64,000 nucleotides of DNA from Maylandia zebra (lineage: Eukaryota; Chordata; Actinopteri; Cichliformes; Cichlidae). Positions 45,471-58,394 of this stretch are shown here, one piece after another; the first letter of the stretch is position 1; each line of letters begins with the position of its first letter. The translations under genes were made by a program, and so were the position numbers. The notes below the pieces were generated by a model. That model was not told where the DNA came from and searched no databases. It saw only the letters and a program-made list of their open reading frames with translations. The stretch lies in NCBI RefSeq assembly GCF_041146795.1, contig NC_135168.1, positions 14,250,131 to 14,314,130 on the forward strand. Reading direction: 5' to 3'.

Positions 45471-47554
45471 CATATATATATATATATATTCTACTTTTCT
45501 AAATGATTGACTATTTCAATGGAGAACCTAAATGACACGGACCCGTGTTTGTTATTACATATCTCTATTTTGAATGTGACAAGTCTATCATTGCCTGTTA
45601 TTCATAGGTATTAACAGAGTTTTTGGCCTTTTTTCCTCTATAACAGTTAATTGACTCTTTACAGTGGCCTGCTATGGTTAATAATAACATGTTCAGTCAT
45701 GAGTGAAATCAAAGCTTTTCTTCACTTTAGCATTTAACATTCCCAACAATATAATGTGATACCTTAATTAAAACACAGCTAATAAAACACAATTTTCTTA
45801 ATGCAAACATCAGTGACTCAACATTAGCAACCAAAGGGTTCAGTCTGCAGCTCACACTCATGTGAAGCTACAGCCTCCCCCTTTAGTCTCTGTCATCCTT
45901 CTGCTCCTGCACAAACAAAGCAAGACAAAACCTCCACCCTTCTTCTACAGGCTGGGTGAATTGTTGTGGACATTCACTAATCCTAAAGTCGGCACCGTTT
46001 TTCTCTCAGTATCAAGTCAGTTAAACTTTTAGTCGTCAGTCCATCACAGTCCAGTCACATGCATACATCCACACACATTCATACCAGATATTGCTGATAA
46101 TGGAGTCTCACGCGCAGCCTATTCGAGCCTCCATCACCAGCAAGATGACGTCATCATTTTAAAGGAAAACAGCTCCTTGTTTTTGGACTGGATTGACTCG
46201 CTGCAATCCTTTTAGGCTCAGGACTTCTCATGTGATCAATGTCACATATAAGTGAATTTCTCCCAAGCCCATTATAATCATGGAGAAAAACACTTTGCCA
46301 CTGTTTCCAGTAAGAATATTTTATAGCGCTTTAAAGTTCAATCTCTCAGGTCTGGATTAAAGAGCTGATTTGTTAAATCGGGAACTCACAAAATACCAAA
46401 ATATCACCACCGGTGGATCACACCTCTCAGATGTTCTTATCTCAGTGCACTGTAACAAAAGCACAAACAAACGCAACCAATAAAATACTAATAAAGTAAC
46501 AAATACTGGGGCCCATTGCAAACATGTCCAAGCATAAAACCATCTTTCTCTCTCTTAGAGAAAGAAAACAATCCAAACCTCACTGATAAAATCAACCTAG
46601 TGTCAAGCAAAACCCAAAAATCAACCAAAACTTCACCAGAAAGTTTTCCTCCCTCCCGGGACAATATTGTGCAGGAATACAGGCACCGCAACTCCTTTTG
46701 CACTGACAAAAACATGTTGGATTTACTTGATTCAATAGTGGACACTGGTTGCACACAAAGGTTTTGCTTTGGCAGAAACTTAAACAACTGAGTTAAATCA
46801 ACACAACCTTTTCATATTCAGTAAACCTGCATGTTGTGTTCATAAAACACGATTGAAACATGTTCAGATGGAGTAAGTTGAGCTCCTGGAACATTTTAAT
46901 CCTTCAATTGAAATTGAATGGGTCTACAACAACTACCATCCTCCTATCTCTATCCTGGTTGCAGCAGGGCTGGGAAATAACCCTGAAGTGATAGGTTACC
47001 AGGCAGGGTACACCCTGGACAGCTCACCAGTCTATCAGATAGAAACACACAGCCGTTTACATTCATGGATAATTTAGCCCAGGACCTTCTTACTGTGGAG
47101 CAACAGCACTAACCAGCATGCCAACAATGGAGGAAATACAGGAAAGCTATGATTTCCTGTATTTGAGGCAGAATTCTTTTGTTCTTGCCCTTGACAGGTT
47201 AATCCACAATAAATAGCAACAGCATGCATGTGGTGTGTGTGTCGTTGTCTGCCTCTTATAACTCCAGTGATTTTCCTGTAGTTTGAAATCTTATGCGGTG
47301 TTGACACAATAATTTGTTGTAAACCAGGAAATTCCCAACTGTGGTAGAAAGCACAGCTTAGCCTCAGCAAATGTTCAAAGAAAAGTCGTCACTTCCTGAT
47401 TTCTGCTTCACTGATAAATATTGTCACACTGGGGTTTTTGCAAATGATATCAGTGAGCACTGTGTGGCAGCTGGAGTCAGACAACTGAAGCTCCCACAAT
47501 CAAGACCACAAACAGCTTTCAAAGGAGATTTGAAGCTTTTCTGGCAGCAAGCTT

Positions 47555-48169
47555 GATGATGCAGTTCTACACTGCAATCATCGAGTCCATCCTCACCTCC
47601 TCCATCACCGTGTGGTACGCTGGAGCCACTATCAGGGACAAACAGAGACTGCAGCGTGTTGTGCGCTCTGCTGAGAAGGTGATTGGCTGCAGACTCCCAT
47701 CTCTGCAGGACCTGTACACCTCCAGGACACTGCGGCGTGCAGCCCGGATCTCAGCTGACCCTTCTCACCCTGGACACAGTCTGTTTGACCTGCTCCCCTC
47801 AGGCAGGAGGCTCCGGTCCATTCGCACCAGAACCTCTCGCCACAAGAACAGTTTCTTCCCCTCTGCTGTTGGACACATGAACAATAACCACATGACTGTC
47901 CCCGCCACTAACACATGACCCTACGCTGTGTCACTGCATCATTTCATGTTTGGCACTGATCACCACCTGCACTCATGTATATATCTTTCTACGCAGCACT
48001 CATAATTCTTATTCTCATGTATATATCTCATGTATATCTCATGCACATATCTTTCTTTCTACATAGCACTTTAATTCTTATTGTCTGCACTGAAGCACCG
48101 CAGCAATTTCCTAATGTTGTAAACCTCAACATCTGGCAATAAACCCATTCTGATCTGATTCTGATTCTG
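47555..48169 (+). mobile_element. 5'-truncated LINE insertion with TSD
   Basis: 615 bases absent from copy A (site near 20415), flanked by the direct repeat AAGCTT (47549-47554 and 48170-48175). It encodes the C-terminal end of a LINE ORF2 (47553-47918, including ESILTSSITVWYAG and LFDLLPSGRRL), a stop, a 3' UTR, AATAAA near 48139 and a terminal TGATTCTGATTCTG repeat typical of L2-group tails. It is a recent, copy-specific retrotransposition. Confidence 0.93.
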
Positions 48170-48859
48170 AAGCTTCATGATTTATGGGACTGGAACTGGA
48201 ACAGAAACTACCTGATCACCAATGGTGAGCTGGCATGGAATTATTTTTATGACATTTTATCAAAGTTATAAATAAGCATGCCCATTAACACATAGTGAGT
48301 GAGCATGTTGTCTTCCCACGCAGTGAACAGCGGATGCTAATGTTTTTGTCACTTTTTACAGAGTCAAACTCAAAGTAAGGTCAGTGCTTCCACGCTTTAA
48401 ACGCTGCACGCTCACACTCTCTCCACACTCGATAGATTATCCATTGTTCATCTGCACACAGCTGCGGTTTTAGTAACGCAGTAACGCAGCGTGCTTACGG
48501 GAAAGTAACAGTAATCTAATTACCTTTTTTGCAATAGTAATCCCTCACTTTACTCGTTTCTTGAAAAAAGTAATCGGATTACTGCCCATCTCTGGTCGGA
48601 GCTGTGCACTTGTGGGTTCCACCTTGTGTACACGTTTATCTTTGCTGTGTGTACTTGTACCTCTGAGTGGAAGCTGAACTCTTGAGTTCGAGTATCGAAG
48701 CATCAGCTGTGACGTTAAAGTCCAAACAGCTCGTTCATTTGACGTGCAAATGAACGAAGGTAACGCCGTTTTCATGTGGATGTGTCACTGAGACACTTTC
48801 CACATCCACAGCTCACAAAATGGGAAAACTATAGAAGTATAACAATGAAGAAGTTACTA

Positions 48860-49915
48860 TGTTATGGGTCCCAAGGATGAAGACCTCGATGACAAATATG
48901 TTACCTGTAAAAGCAGGTGAAGAGCAGAGTAAGGAAGACACGATGCGTCTCTGCTTTCCTCCAGAACGTGTCTGAGTCTGATTTATTTCACACAAATAAA
49001 TGCTATAAAACACTAAACATGAGCTTTCAATATACTGTTCAGCTGGTTCCTCATTCACATCAATTACATTTACTTATTTCACAACATCAGTGAAATATAC
49101 TCTTTTTAACTGGTTCAGTTTCTCAAGTTCACACTTCTTTCCATAACAGCTACATCCTTTTATCATATCAATAAACACATCACATTGTCTTCTGCAGTGT
49201 CTTACTGGCTAAACAGTTCTATTCAATAACAGCATTGGTAAATACATTACATTTGTTCCCTCCAGTAATTTACTGGCAAAATCACTATTTAGTGCATCAT
49301 GAAACACAGCTTGTTGAATCAACCCATGAATGCCTCTGTTAGCTACACAGAGTTGCTCAGAGTGCTTGTGTTACACTAGCTAATCTACTCAGTCACTTTA
49401 ACAGAACTATTAACATTCACATCTCACAGAACTGATTTGATTGGAGCATTACAACACGTTTGCACAGAGCATAGGAGCGCACTGACTCTGCTTCACGAGC
49501 GCTCCACCTAACGAGCGGGCTCGCGGTGCGGTCGCGCGGGACACTCCTCTGGTTTTCTCCCGTGTTTACATATAAATAACTTTGGCGGACCGCCTTAACT
49601 CTCCCATTCACATTAACGTGGGTAACCATGGTGACAATAAACAACATTTTCGGTGCGAGCACCGTGTACCGACCTGTAAAAGCAGGTGAAGAGCAGAGTA
49701 AGGAAGACACGATGCGTCTCTGCTTTCCTCCAGAACGTGTCTGAGGAAGCAGCGGAAGGTGGGCTCCACTTACTGCTCCCCGAAACCCCGGAGCAAGCAC
49801 CAAAGTTCCGCCCTCACTGCTTTCTAACATAAAATGAATCCCTGTTACATGGATTTTCTATCCTCTTAAAGAAACTGAAAATAAATACATATAGCAATGA
49901 AAAATGTCCCGTTAC
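48860..49915 (-). mobile_element. LTR-like element with inverted ends, copy B
   Basis: Near-identical to 21105-22161. One terminal base differs (GTTATGGG for GTTACGGG), a CpG-type change. It has the same internal 73-base duplication. Confidence 0.45.
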
Positions 49916-50597
49916 ATGAGTGTTTTACACAAAATAATATTCATGTGGTCATTCCCTCACAGGGGTGCCACAACTACACTGCTGTTTTGACAGAGACACA
50001 GTGTGTTTATCTAACTTGGCTGAAGCCAAAGTTCTCCAGACAAATTCAGTCTGTTTCTGCCAAGTGTGAACTCACTGGATGAGCGCCAGATACACAGAAT
50101 CAAAAAGGGATAAATTACTTTTCTTATGTCATGTTCCCGTCACAAACTGGCTCAAGGAGAGGGGAAGCAGGAGTCCACAGATGAAATGTTCCTATAAATA
50201 AAGTGGAATTTATTCAAACTTTACCAAAACTTCAACACATCAAATACAAGCAGTTCAGCAGGGAGTGGATGTGTGTTGCATGTGCCAGGTGGATGCAGAG
50301 AGAGGCCAGGGCCACGTTCAAACCTGAACACGCTGCACAGTGTTTTGTTCCATTTGTTAGGGATGAATGAAATGCTTCCTTGAAAGGATGTGTGCAGTCA
50401 CCAGTGGGCGTGGAAGCATGTGCGCCCTCATTTGGTGGGTGTGCAAGAAAAGTCATCCTGTCACACAGCAATGCCTACATAAATCACACCACTCTGCTTA
50501 AAATAATAATGTTTAGTGAAGCAGGTGAAGCAAAGGGCTGCTTTTAATAGGCTGGGAGACCCAGGTGTGCTGCTTTAGCTGCTGAGCCTCTTATGAC

Positions 50598-50892
50598 AGA
50601 ACAGCGGAGAGTGGTAAGAAGGGAGGAGGGGGTCTGGCTGTGTTTGTGAACGATAGATGGTGTAACTCTGGGCATTTCTCTATCAAAGAGACGCTATGCT
50701 GTAAGGACATTGAGCTGCTAGCGGTTAGCATGAGACCGTACTATCTACCACGAGAGTTTACACACGTGATTATGATAGCTGTGTATGTCCCGCCCTCTGC
50801 TAACGCTGCAGCAGCCTGTGAGGTCCTGCACACTGTAACCAGCAGACTCCAAACACAGCACCCTCAGGCCCTTTTCCTGATCTCTGGGGACT
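50598..50892 (+). mobile_element. L2-like LINE endonuclease fragment, copy B
   Basis: Same fragment as 22843-23137. After SGDF it runs into AT-rich sequence (TAATTAATTATG) and stops, instead of the hAT junction seen in copy A. Confidence 0.85.
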
Positions 50893-51490
50893 TTAAAGAT
50901 GATGTAACCATTTAATTATGGTTACATAATTAATTATGTAATTAATTATGCAAAATGCAAAACGCTCAGCTGTGTCTCCAATCAAAGCTCTGTAACTTCA
51001 GAGGTGATGTTCATATGTTGACTAATGGTTTTCTTTCATTTTTGATGTACTGCAGAATATTTGTATAAAATCCAGGCCAGGAAAATCTCCTTCATGTGTT
51101 TCTGTGTTTTGTCTTCAGCTACGTTGACACAAAGGCCTCTGCTGTGACGCTCACACCTTTGATAAAGTCTGGAGAGTGTCAGCTTCCTGTTTATAGATAC
51201 AAAAATATGTAATGTTGTGAACTCTGGCCGCAGCGGCGCAAGAAAAAGGAGAATTACGGGAAGCACTCACAACAGGTAAAATCCAAATAACAAAGTAAAG
51301 TACGATAAAATAAAAAACAACAAAAGAACAACACAATATACTTCCCCGTACTGTTACTGCTAACCTCTGTTAACCTAGTAACTCTTACCTTCTAACTGAC
51401 AGCTGGTCAATAAACGAGCTCCATAAACGCTCCATATTCACCTTTACATGGAATATAAAGGAAAAGAAGAAACACAGTGCTGTGTCAGCG

Positions 51491-52257
51491 TTAGACATAT
51501 AGATATATCCTTGCTTTTAATACATTTGAAGGTGGGTGGGAGAGGTGCTTCTCCGCGTAGTCTACGGTCTCTTTGGGATCGCTAAAGCTTTTCCTCACAT
51601 CACCATGGGTCACTAACAGCTTTGCAGGGTATAGCAGTCTGTACCTGACGCCGGTCATCCCACGTAGTCTTCCTCTCATATTTGCAAATGCGGCTCTGCG
51701 TTTCCAACAGAGGGAGGGAAATCTGGGCGGATGTTTATTTTAAAAACCCTTATACATCAGGTTCTTGTTCTCTGCAGCTTTCAGCAGAATTTCCTCACCA
51801 ATGTGGTAGTAGTGCAATCTCAAGATGATGGGCCGAGGAAGATGACTTTGTTTGGGACGCTGGCGATTCACTCTATGTGCTCGATCGATGAGTGGCTTCT
51901 CCTCGAGAGATAGCGCCTCCGCCAACAGGTGTGAACCAACTCAGTCATCTTGGGTCCCTCTGTGCCTTCTGGTATTCCTGCAGTTCTTAAATTATTCCTC
52001 CTGGAGTGCCTCAAGAGCTCCACATCTCTCATCTAACTTCTTTACCTCCGCAGACAAACGCTCCACAGTGGCCTGGAGAGTGGCGATGGTGTCAGAGTGG
52101 TTCGAGGCACAGTCCTGCAGTTCAGTCAAAGTGTTATCATGCCTGGCCACGTCGCTTTTTATGTCCGAAATTGAGGGCTGGATGCTCTGGTTCAAGGATG
52201 ATATCTCGCCTCCTATGGTGGTAGAAATCTCTAATATGCAAGTGTCCAGTGCTAGTT
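51491..52257 (-). pseudogene. L1 ORF1-like protein remnant
   Basis: On the minus strand, in three frame segments: a coiled coil (NQSIQPSISDIKSDVARHDN, LQATVERLSAEVKKLDERC; 52195-51992), an RRM-like part (LSLEEKPLIDRAHRVNRQRP, RPIILRLHYYHIGEE; 51925-51740), and the C-terminal domain (WKRRAAFANMRGRLRG, RYRLLYPAKL; 51690-51491). This is the layout of L1 ORF1p, an RNA-binding trimeric chaperone. Stops and frameshifts make it dead. It lies in the 2-kb block missing from copy A. Confidence 0.8.
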
Positions 52258-52459
52258 AGTTAGTTCTAGTGGTTAGTGGGGCTTTATTTGATGATTCTAG
52301 TGTGTGTTACATTGTTGTCATATTGTTGAGTCGCAGAGCTGCACAGTGTTACAGTTTCTGTAGAGTCTGGTATAAGGAACTCAGATCCCTCTGTGAATAA
52401 TGTTCACTGAAACTGATCTGTAGTTAATGAACTAGTCAGGATTTACACTAGAGAATGTT

Positions 52460-52775
52460 TCTGCCATTACATGGCCTGTATTTGTAGAGCGCTTTACTCG
52501 TCCCTAAGGACCCCAAAGTGCTTTACACATCCAGTCATCCACCCATTCACACACTGGTGATGGCAAGCTTGTAGCCACAGCCGCCCTGGGGCGCACCGAC
52601 AGAGGCGAGGCTGCCGGACACTGGTGCCACCGGGCCCTCTGACCACCACCAGTAGGCAACGGGTGAAGTGTCTTGCCCAAGGACACAACGACCGAGACTG
52701 TCCGAGCCAGGGCTCAAACCGGCAACCTTCCGATTACAAGACGAGCTGCCAACTCTTGAGCCACGATCGGCCCAC
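52460..52775. repeat. Fish dispersed repeat, possibly SINE-like
   Basis: The phrases TAGAGCGCTTTACTC, AAAGTGCTTTACAC, CCATTCACACACTGG and GTGTCTTGCCCAAGGACAC are ones I recognise from a very common teleost repeat. The right part holds GGGCTCAAACCGGCAACC, loosely like a tRNA B box. Class uncertain. Confidence 0.55.
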
Positions 52776-52901
52776 ATATTGTTGTCTTTTGTTGCAGACA
52801 CCAAGTGTTGAGATCCTGTCTCAACCTCCTACATTCTTCCAGCAGGTTACACATTATTTTTTGTATTTGGAATCAAATATATGTGTCAGTTGGGCCTAGT
52901 G

Positions 52902-53640
52902 CAGGGGTCAGCAACCTTTAACACCCAAAGAGCCTTTTGGACCCGGTTTCCACGCAAAGGGTCAGGGTTCGGGAAAACACTGGGAGCCGCAAATACTTTG
53001 TGACATCTAAAATGAAGATAATACTGTGTATATTGTTTTTACCTTTATGCTTTGTGTGAACAACTACAGTGTGTTGCTTATGAAATCCATGAAGTGCTAC
53101 AGAGAAAATTACATTTTATTTATGTAATGAACACATTTTGAGCTCTTAAAGAAATATAACAAAGGAAAGCTGAACTACAATGATCCAGCAAACACAAACT
53201 GTTATATCGCCTTTGGGCTTTTGGAGCCTCGACCTGACTTTTAAAAACAGCGCGTTCATGCAAACATCGTCGGGTCTGCCGTGATATGTTTACAACGGGA
53301 CTTCTGCTCCTGAACCTCTGCGCACAGCGTCTGCAAGTCGGGGCTGTACGAAGTCACTTTATCTCTACAGGACTGTAAGCTGTCGTCTGTGAGGCGTGAG
53401 CGTGTTTGTTTGAACACAGTTCACGGTGGAGAACAGCTGCTGACATAATGTGGATCCCAAGATCCATAACTGGCCTACCTGGGGCTGAAAGTCTCCATAA
53501 ATGCAGGCGTTTCGGCGGCTACACCGGCTTCCACGAGTGTGACGCTTATTTTGAGAAAATAATAGAATATAAATGTATTTTTATATTTCAATATCACAAT
53601 AATCTTCCAATGTAGAACTACAAGTTAAAAAAGAAGTAAC
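52902..53640 (+). mobile_element. hAT-type element, copy B
   Basis: Starts CAGGGGTCAGCAACC like 23151 but runs past the point where copy A is cut (23591 corresponds to about 53334). No transposase frame or clear right terminus. Confidence 0.55.
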
Positions 53641-56600
53641 ATAAATCAAATCCACTTCAGCTAAATACTTCTCATTTATTTCCATCTTACATGCTGTGAC
53701 TGCAGCCATTCCCACATCTCTGTGAATGGGACTCATGGACATGGATCAGTGGTTGTTGATCAATGGTCCTGAGAATCTGCATAATTAAGATGAAGGAACG
53801 GAGCTCCCAGCCCATCGTTCCTGCAGCTGCTTTCAGTCTTTATGCAAATGTCCTGTTTGTAAGACTGAAACCTGCAGCTGAGACTGAAGACGTCACCTGA
53901 TGATGACGACACGTTTCTCCCACAAAACGCTGCGTCCAGATGAACAGAAGCAACAGACTCACTTTCCTGGATGATTGAGATGCATCAAGACTTCATTGTG
54001 TGTTACTTCTCATTCAGCACAGACACATTATTCCTGTTAGGTCATGTCAGCTGTCACTCAGTACAAGCACAACTGTGAACAACACAAACTTCTCTTCAAT
54101 GTGTCACAGAAACACTAAGTGTGAGAGCCTGTATGACACACAGGACAGACTGTAAGCTCTGCTGGCTGCACAGCACTTTGTAGCAGTTTTCCAACATGTC
54201 CTCCACCCGTGATGTCAGTGGTGGGACCCCAGTCACAGCACTCAGCACCACCTCCTTTAAATGGATTTTATAGCAGTTCCTCCCGTTACTCGGTGCAACG
54301 CTTCTTAAATGTGTTTTTGCAGGATAAAACACAGCAGGTGGTGTAGAGAGGACGTCAGCTGACGGAGCAGAGGGAGGCAGACTGTGGATAAATGACAGAG
54401 TGAGAGGAGAGCAACCATGACAGAAGCACAGGTGTGGCAGATAGAAGTGGCTTTATAGACACTTATTGTCAGTCCTCGTGCATGCTGTGGAAATAAGTGT
54501 CTGTGTCATGAGGTGACATGTGAGCTTATCTTTGGTCGATAAAGCTGAACGACCAGTTTTCACTTTGCTTGTTACGCTTGTTTAGTGACGTCTGGGTTTC
54601 TGTGGAGCCCGAATTTTGATGAGTTCTGGTGAAATCATCTGAGATCATCTGAGCATCGGTGAAGAGTCAGCAGAGAAAGTGTGGGACAGAAGTTTGCTTT
54701 GGACACATGGACTGAAATCAAAAAGGAACAAACAGGATTTCCAATGGACAGTATGGAGAAGTGAAAGTACACAAAGGCTGTGCTGGAACACGTGTGTTAC
54801 ACTTTTTGACAGCTGAGAACAAAACACAATATTTTGCATCATCTCTGCAGTGTCTCTTCTTTCCTCTGCTGTTGTGCTTTTAGCTCCAAACTGTTTCAAA
54901 TGGTTTGTCAGCAAGCTGACCTCTGACCTCTGCAGTACTAACTCCTGACCCGTACAAAGAGCGGGCGTTTCTGACCTTTGACCTGCAGCTGTATGTCTCT
55001 CAGTCTCAGTTCTTCTCTCCGTCACTGATGGAGCAGGTGTAGTTGCTGCTGACAGTCAGTCGTTTGTTTTCTCAGAGTGAGGCTGAAGTCTGAACTGTTC
55101 AGAGCATCAGGTCTCATCAACGTGCGCTGCTGTAACGCCGCTTTGTCCTCTGAGATCACCAGGTATGAAACCTGAGTGCTGACAGAGCAGCATGTTCCCC
55201 CTCATTCACCTCCACCACCACAGCCAAGGCATGCTGGGAAACTGAGGACACACAGACGGAGAACTGAAGTGTCTGCTGTGTGTTCATCTCAGAGTCCTCA
55301 CAGGTGACACATTAGCTCCAGAACACCAAGCCAGGTGTTTGAAGCCTGACAGGGATTCTTCCCATCCAGAGGGAGGATTTAGCTGCACAACAATGAACAT
55401 TAGTGTGTAGTTTAGAAACACAGACTGTGCCTGCACTGCATCTAGTGAAGAAAAGTGTTACTGCCAGAGAACGAGGCTCCTTTAAAGCAGCTGATATTAA
55501 GGTTGAAAAATCAACAATAAGCTGATGTAATCAACGTTTCACAAAATGGTCAGCAGCTAAAATCTGGAGCCGTTCTTTGGTGGTAATTAACAGTTTGTTC
55601 TTGTTAGCTAATTATGTCATTAAAGGTAGCAGCAGAAGCCTTGTGTTGAAAGCCCATTCACTCACACATTCACACAGTATGTGTGTGTCTGTGTTACACT
55701 GTGGACATCCCTTCTGTTGGAGCGCCATCTTGTGGCAGGTTTAAGAAATGTTCTTCTTGTAAATCCAAACTGATGCACCTCCATAGCAGACTGTGGAGGC
55801 TTTCAGTGACATGAAGACTTGATTTATACTGTCATATTCTCCTGTTACACAAAGCACAGCACGCTGAACATGGATGAACTGAAACTCCCAGCATCTGACT
55901 GAGGAAAAGCACAAATCATTCTCACACTGACTCCTGCTTGATTTTAGATTTGCTTTCAAATCCTCACACTTTCATATGAAGCACTAAATGGGCTCCAGAC
56001 TGTTTATCTCAGCTTCCTGTCAAACACACTGCTGCTCACACCGAGGCTCAGTTTACTCCTCCAGCCTGGCTTAACCTGCTGTCTGTTAAAAACAGTCCCA
56101 CACTCCTCTGTTTAATCCTTCTGATCAGACTCTTTGATTTTGTATTGTTTTTACCTGAAGTTGTGTTTTTGACATGGTTCTGTCTGTGAAATAAAGCTCA
56201 CACACACACTGCTACAGTCCTTCATACACTTAGAAACGAAGCTGCTCCTTTCCTCAGTGCTGACACATAAAGAAGAGTTGCTTTTATATCCAACACGTCT
56301 CTGTTCCAGAAAACAGCTTCAGCAGCCTCTGAGTCTGAACTTGGAGTTGGTTATAAGCCACAGGCCTGTGTGCACAGCAATGAGGAAATATAATGCAGTA
56401 AGTGAAACATGGATGTGTGGAACAGATTATCCCAAAGGTTGATTCTGTTCATCTGGACGTTCTCAGTGAAACATTTGGTCTCTCGGTCAGGTGACTCCTT
56501 TAGTCTCAGCTGACTGCAGCTTTCCAAACCTTTGTCACTGGATCACTCACTTCATCTCCAACGTGTCCCTGACACAGACAGCTGGAGCCGTTACAGCAAA

Positions 56601-58110
56601 ATCATTGATCATCGTTTTTAGAACATTAGCTGGTGTTGGTGGGCAGGCTAGCAGTGCTAATTGTTAGCACTAGTTCTGCTGCTCTCCCTTTGTCTCTGTT
56701 ATTGTTGGTCTTTAGTGAACAATAGAAAGTGTCTTCATGAGACTGTTGCCTAATGTTCAAATGTAGATAACACCACCTGCACCAACCTGTTACACAGCAC
56801 AACCCTCTGGTGTAGCTTTGGCTGGAGCACATATTGGCAGCTCCAGTGACATCACCACTCCATGGTGACATCATCTCTACAGACTGTGGCTGTTACATAT
56901 CCTCACCTGGTAATAATAAGACTGTCCTCAGCTGCACACAGCTCCAAGATGAACAAACTGAAGTAAATACAAATTAGAGTTACGATAGATTGAAATCTTG
57001 TAATCAGAGCTAATTCTTAGTGAAACTCTCACAACATCATATCATGATCCTGGGTTAGTGTCTCGGTCTCAGATCACAACATCAGCACAGGCTTGGCTTG
57101 GGTGAGGTATTGAGTGGTTCTTGTCCATGACAGCTGCAGGTACAGTGCCATCAGCCATGCTGCACCACATGTCTGCCCAGGAACATTAGTGTGGCTGAGT
57201 CTCATGTAAACATTGTGCTAAAGTGGTGGGAAAGTGGCTGCAAGCTGGCTGCACTGTGTCCAATACTCTCAGTATGATATCCACAAACCTCTGAGTGTCA
57301 CAGAGTGGGCCTGTGCTCAGCTCACTGTGCCCCATTCAATTCTACTTGCATAGTTTTACAAGTAAAATTAAAAGTTGCTCAATGATAAGTTATTGTAGTA
57401 ACAACTAAGTCCATGGTTATTATTTGTTAATAGTAGCTTAAAGCTTCTGCACCAATCATGGAGCAGCAGGTTTAGAGCATGTGGATCTACAAAAGTAAGT
57501 CCCAGTAAGATGGGCTGAGCCTTACATACTAGAAGAAACATGTCATTCCCAGCAGATGAAGCGCCCTTTAAAGCAGGATCTCACTTTAAACCTAAAGAAC
57601 TTGCTATGAGCATGCAGTGCATTCATGGTTATTATTCATACGATTGTGGGGAGCTAATAAAGTGCAACTATCACATTACATTTTATTATTAAATTGTTGT
57701 TAACAATCCCTTCACTTCTGCTTATCTAATTCATGGTTGCAGGATGGCTGACAGCTTCCATTAGGCAGGAGGTAATGTCCATTCTGGCCACAGTGAAACC
57801 CACAATGTGTAACTGACACTATTATATTGCATTATGTCACATTGTTACATCTTTTTAATAAATGATGACAGTCAGCTGAATTTGCTGCCCCCTTGGTGGA
57901 GGACATCAGGATCAGCAGCTGCTGCTCCATCACAAACACCACAGAAGAAGAACAACACTGGATCAGATTATCTGGACGTGTTTGACAGGGACAGTGTTCA
58001 TGTTCATGGACATCAGGACAAAAACAGACGATGGAAACCTGCCAGATTTGAGCTAAACTGCTCGTTTCCATGTGTAGTCCCTGGGAGGTCACATGACCAA
58101 CAAAGACACA
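53641..58110. other. Low-copy region, no confirmed gene
   Basis: No other copy in the window. Weak exon-like signals on the plus strand: an ATG with donor (ACAGAAGCACAGGTGTGG, about 54420-54436), an exon-like stretch between TTTTCTCAG and CACCAGGTATG (about 55077-55164), and a 3'-UTR-like tract with AATAAA near 56191. I cannot join these into one reading frame. It may be the wreck of a host gene or chance. Confidence 0.3.
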
Positions 58111-58350
58111 CAAGCTGTGTCCCAAAACGTCGGCTGCATCCTCCGGAGGCCGCATTTGAAGGCCGATGACGTCACAGCCAGGCGACCAAGGCTGTCCCGA
58201 TTCCTCGACTCCTTCAAATGCGTCCTTCATTCCCCCGAGTTTGAAGGATGGGTCGGGTGTGTCCTTCGTGGCCCACCATATCCCAGAATTCATAGCGCGG
58301 CCCAGCCAAATTTCAGCTGCCAACAATGGCGGCCGCTACTAAGTTTTAAA
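58111..58350. repeat. GC-rich terminal-repeat-like sequence
   Basis: TGTCCCAAAACGTCGGCTGC, GCCGCATTTGAAGGC and a CRE-like GATGACGTCACAG. The wording resembles ends of fish non-autonomous DNA transposons. Family not assigned. Confidence 0.35.
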
Positions 58351-58394
58351 ATTTAACGAGGGAGCACTACTTACTTACAATGAATTCCTTACAC

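Larger units (their letters stand above)
44671..53335. repeat. Segmental duplication, second block, copy B
   Basis: Counterpart of 17531-23591. 45491-47548, 48176-48859 and 49916-50597 hold no gene I can support. 48860-49915 is the second copy of the LTR-like element, with the 73-base repeat at 48903-48975 and 49672-49744. Confidence 0.93.

Noticed and set aside
52690..52775. tRNA gene
   Set aside because: Only a loose B-box-like phrase; no A box or cloverleaf could be built.
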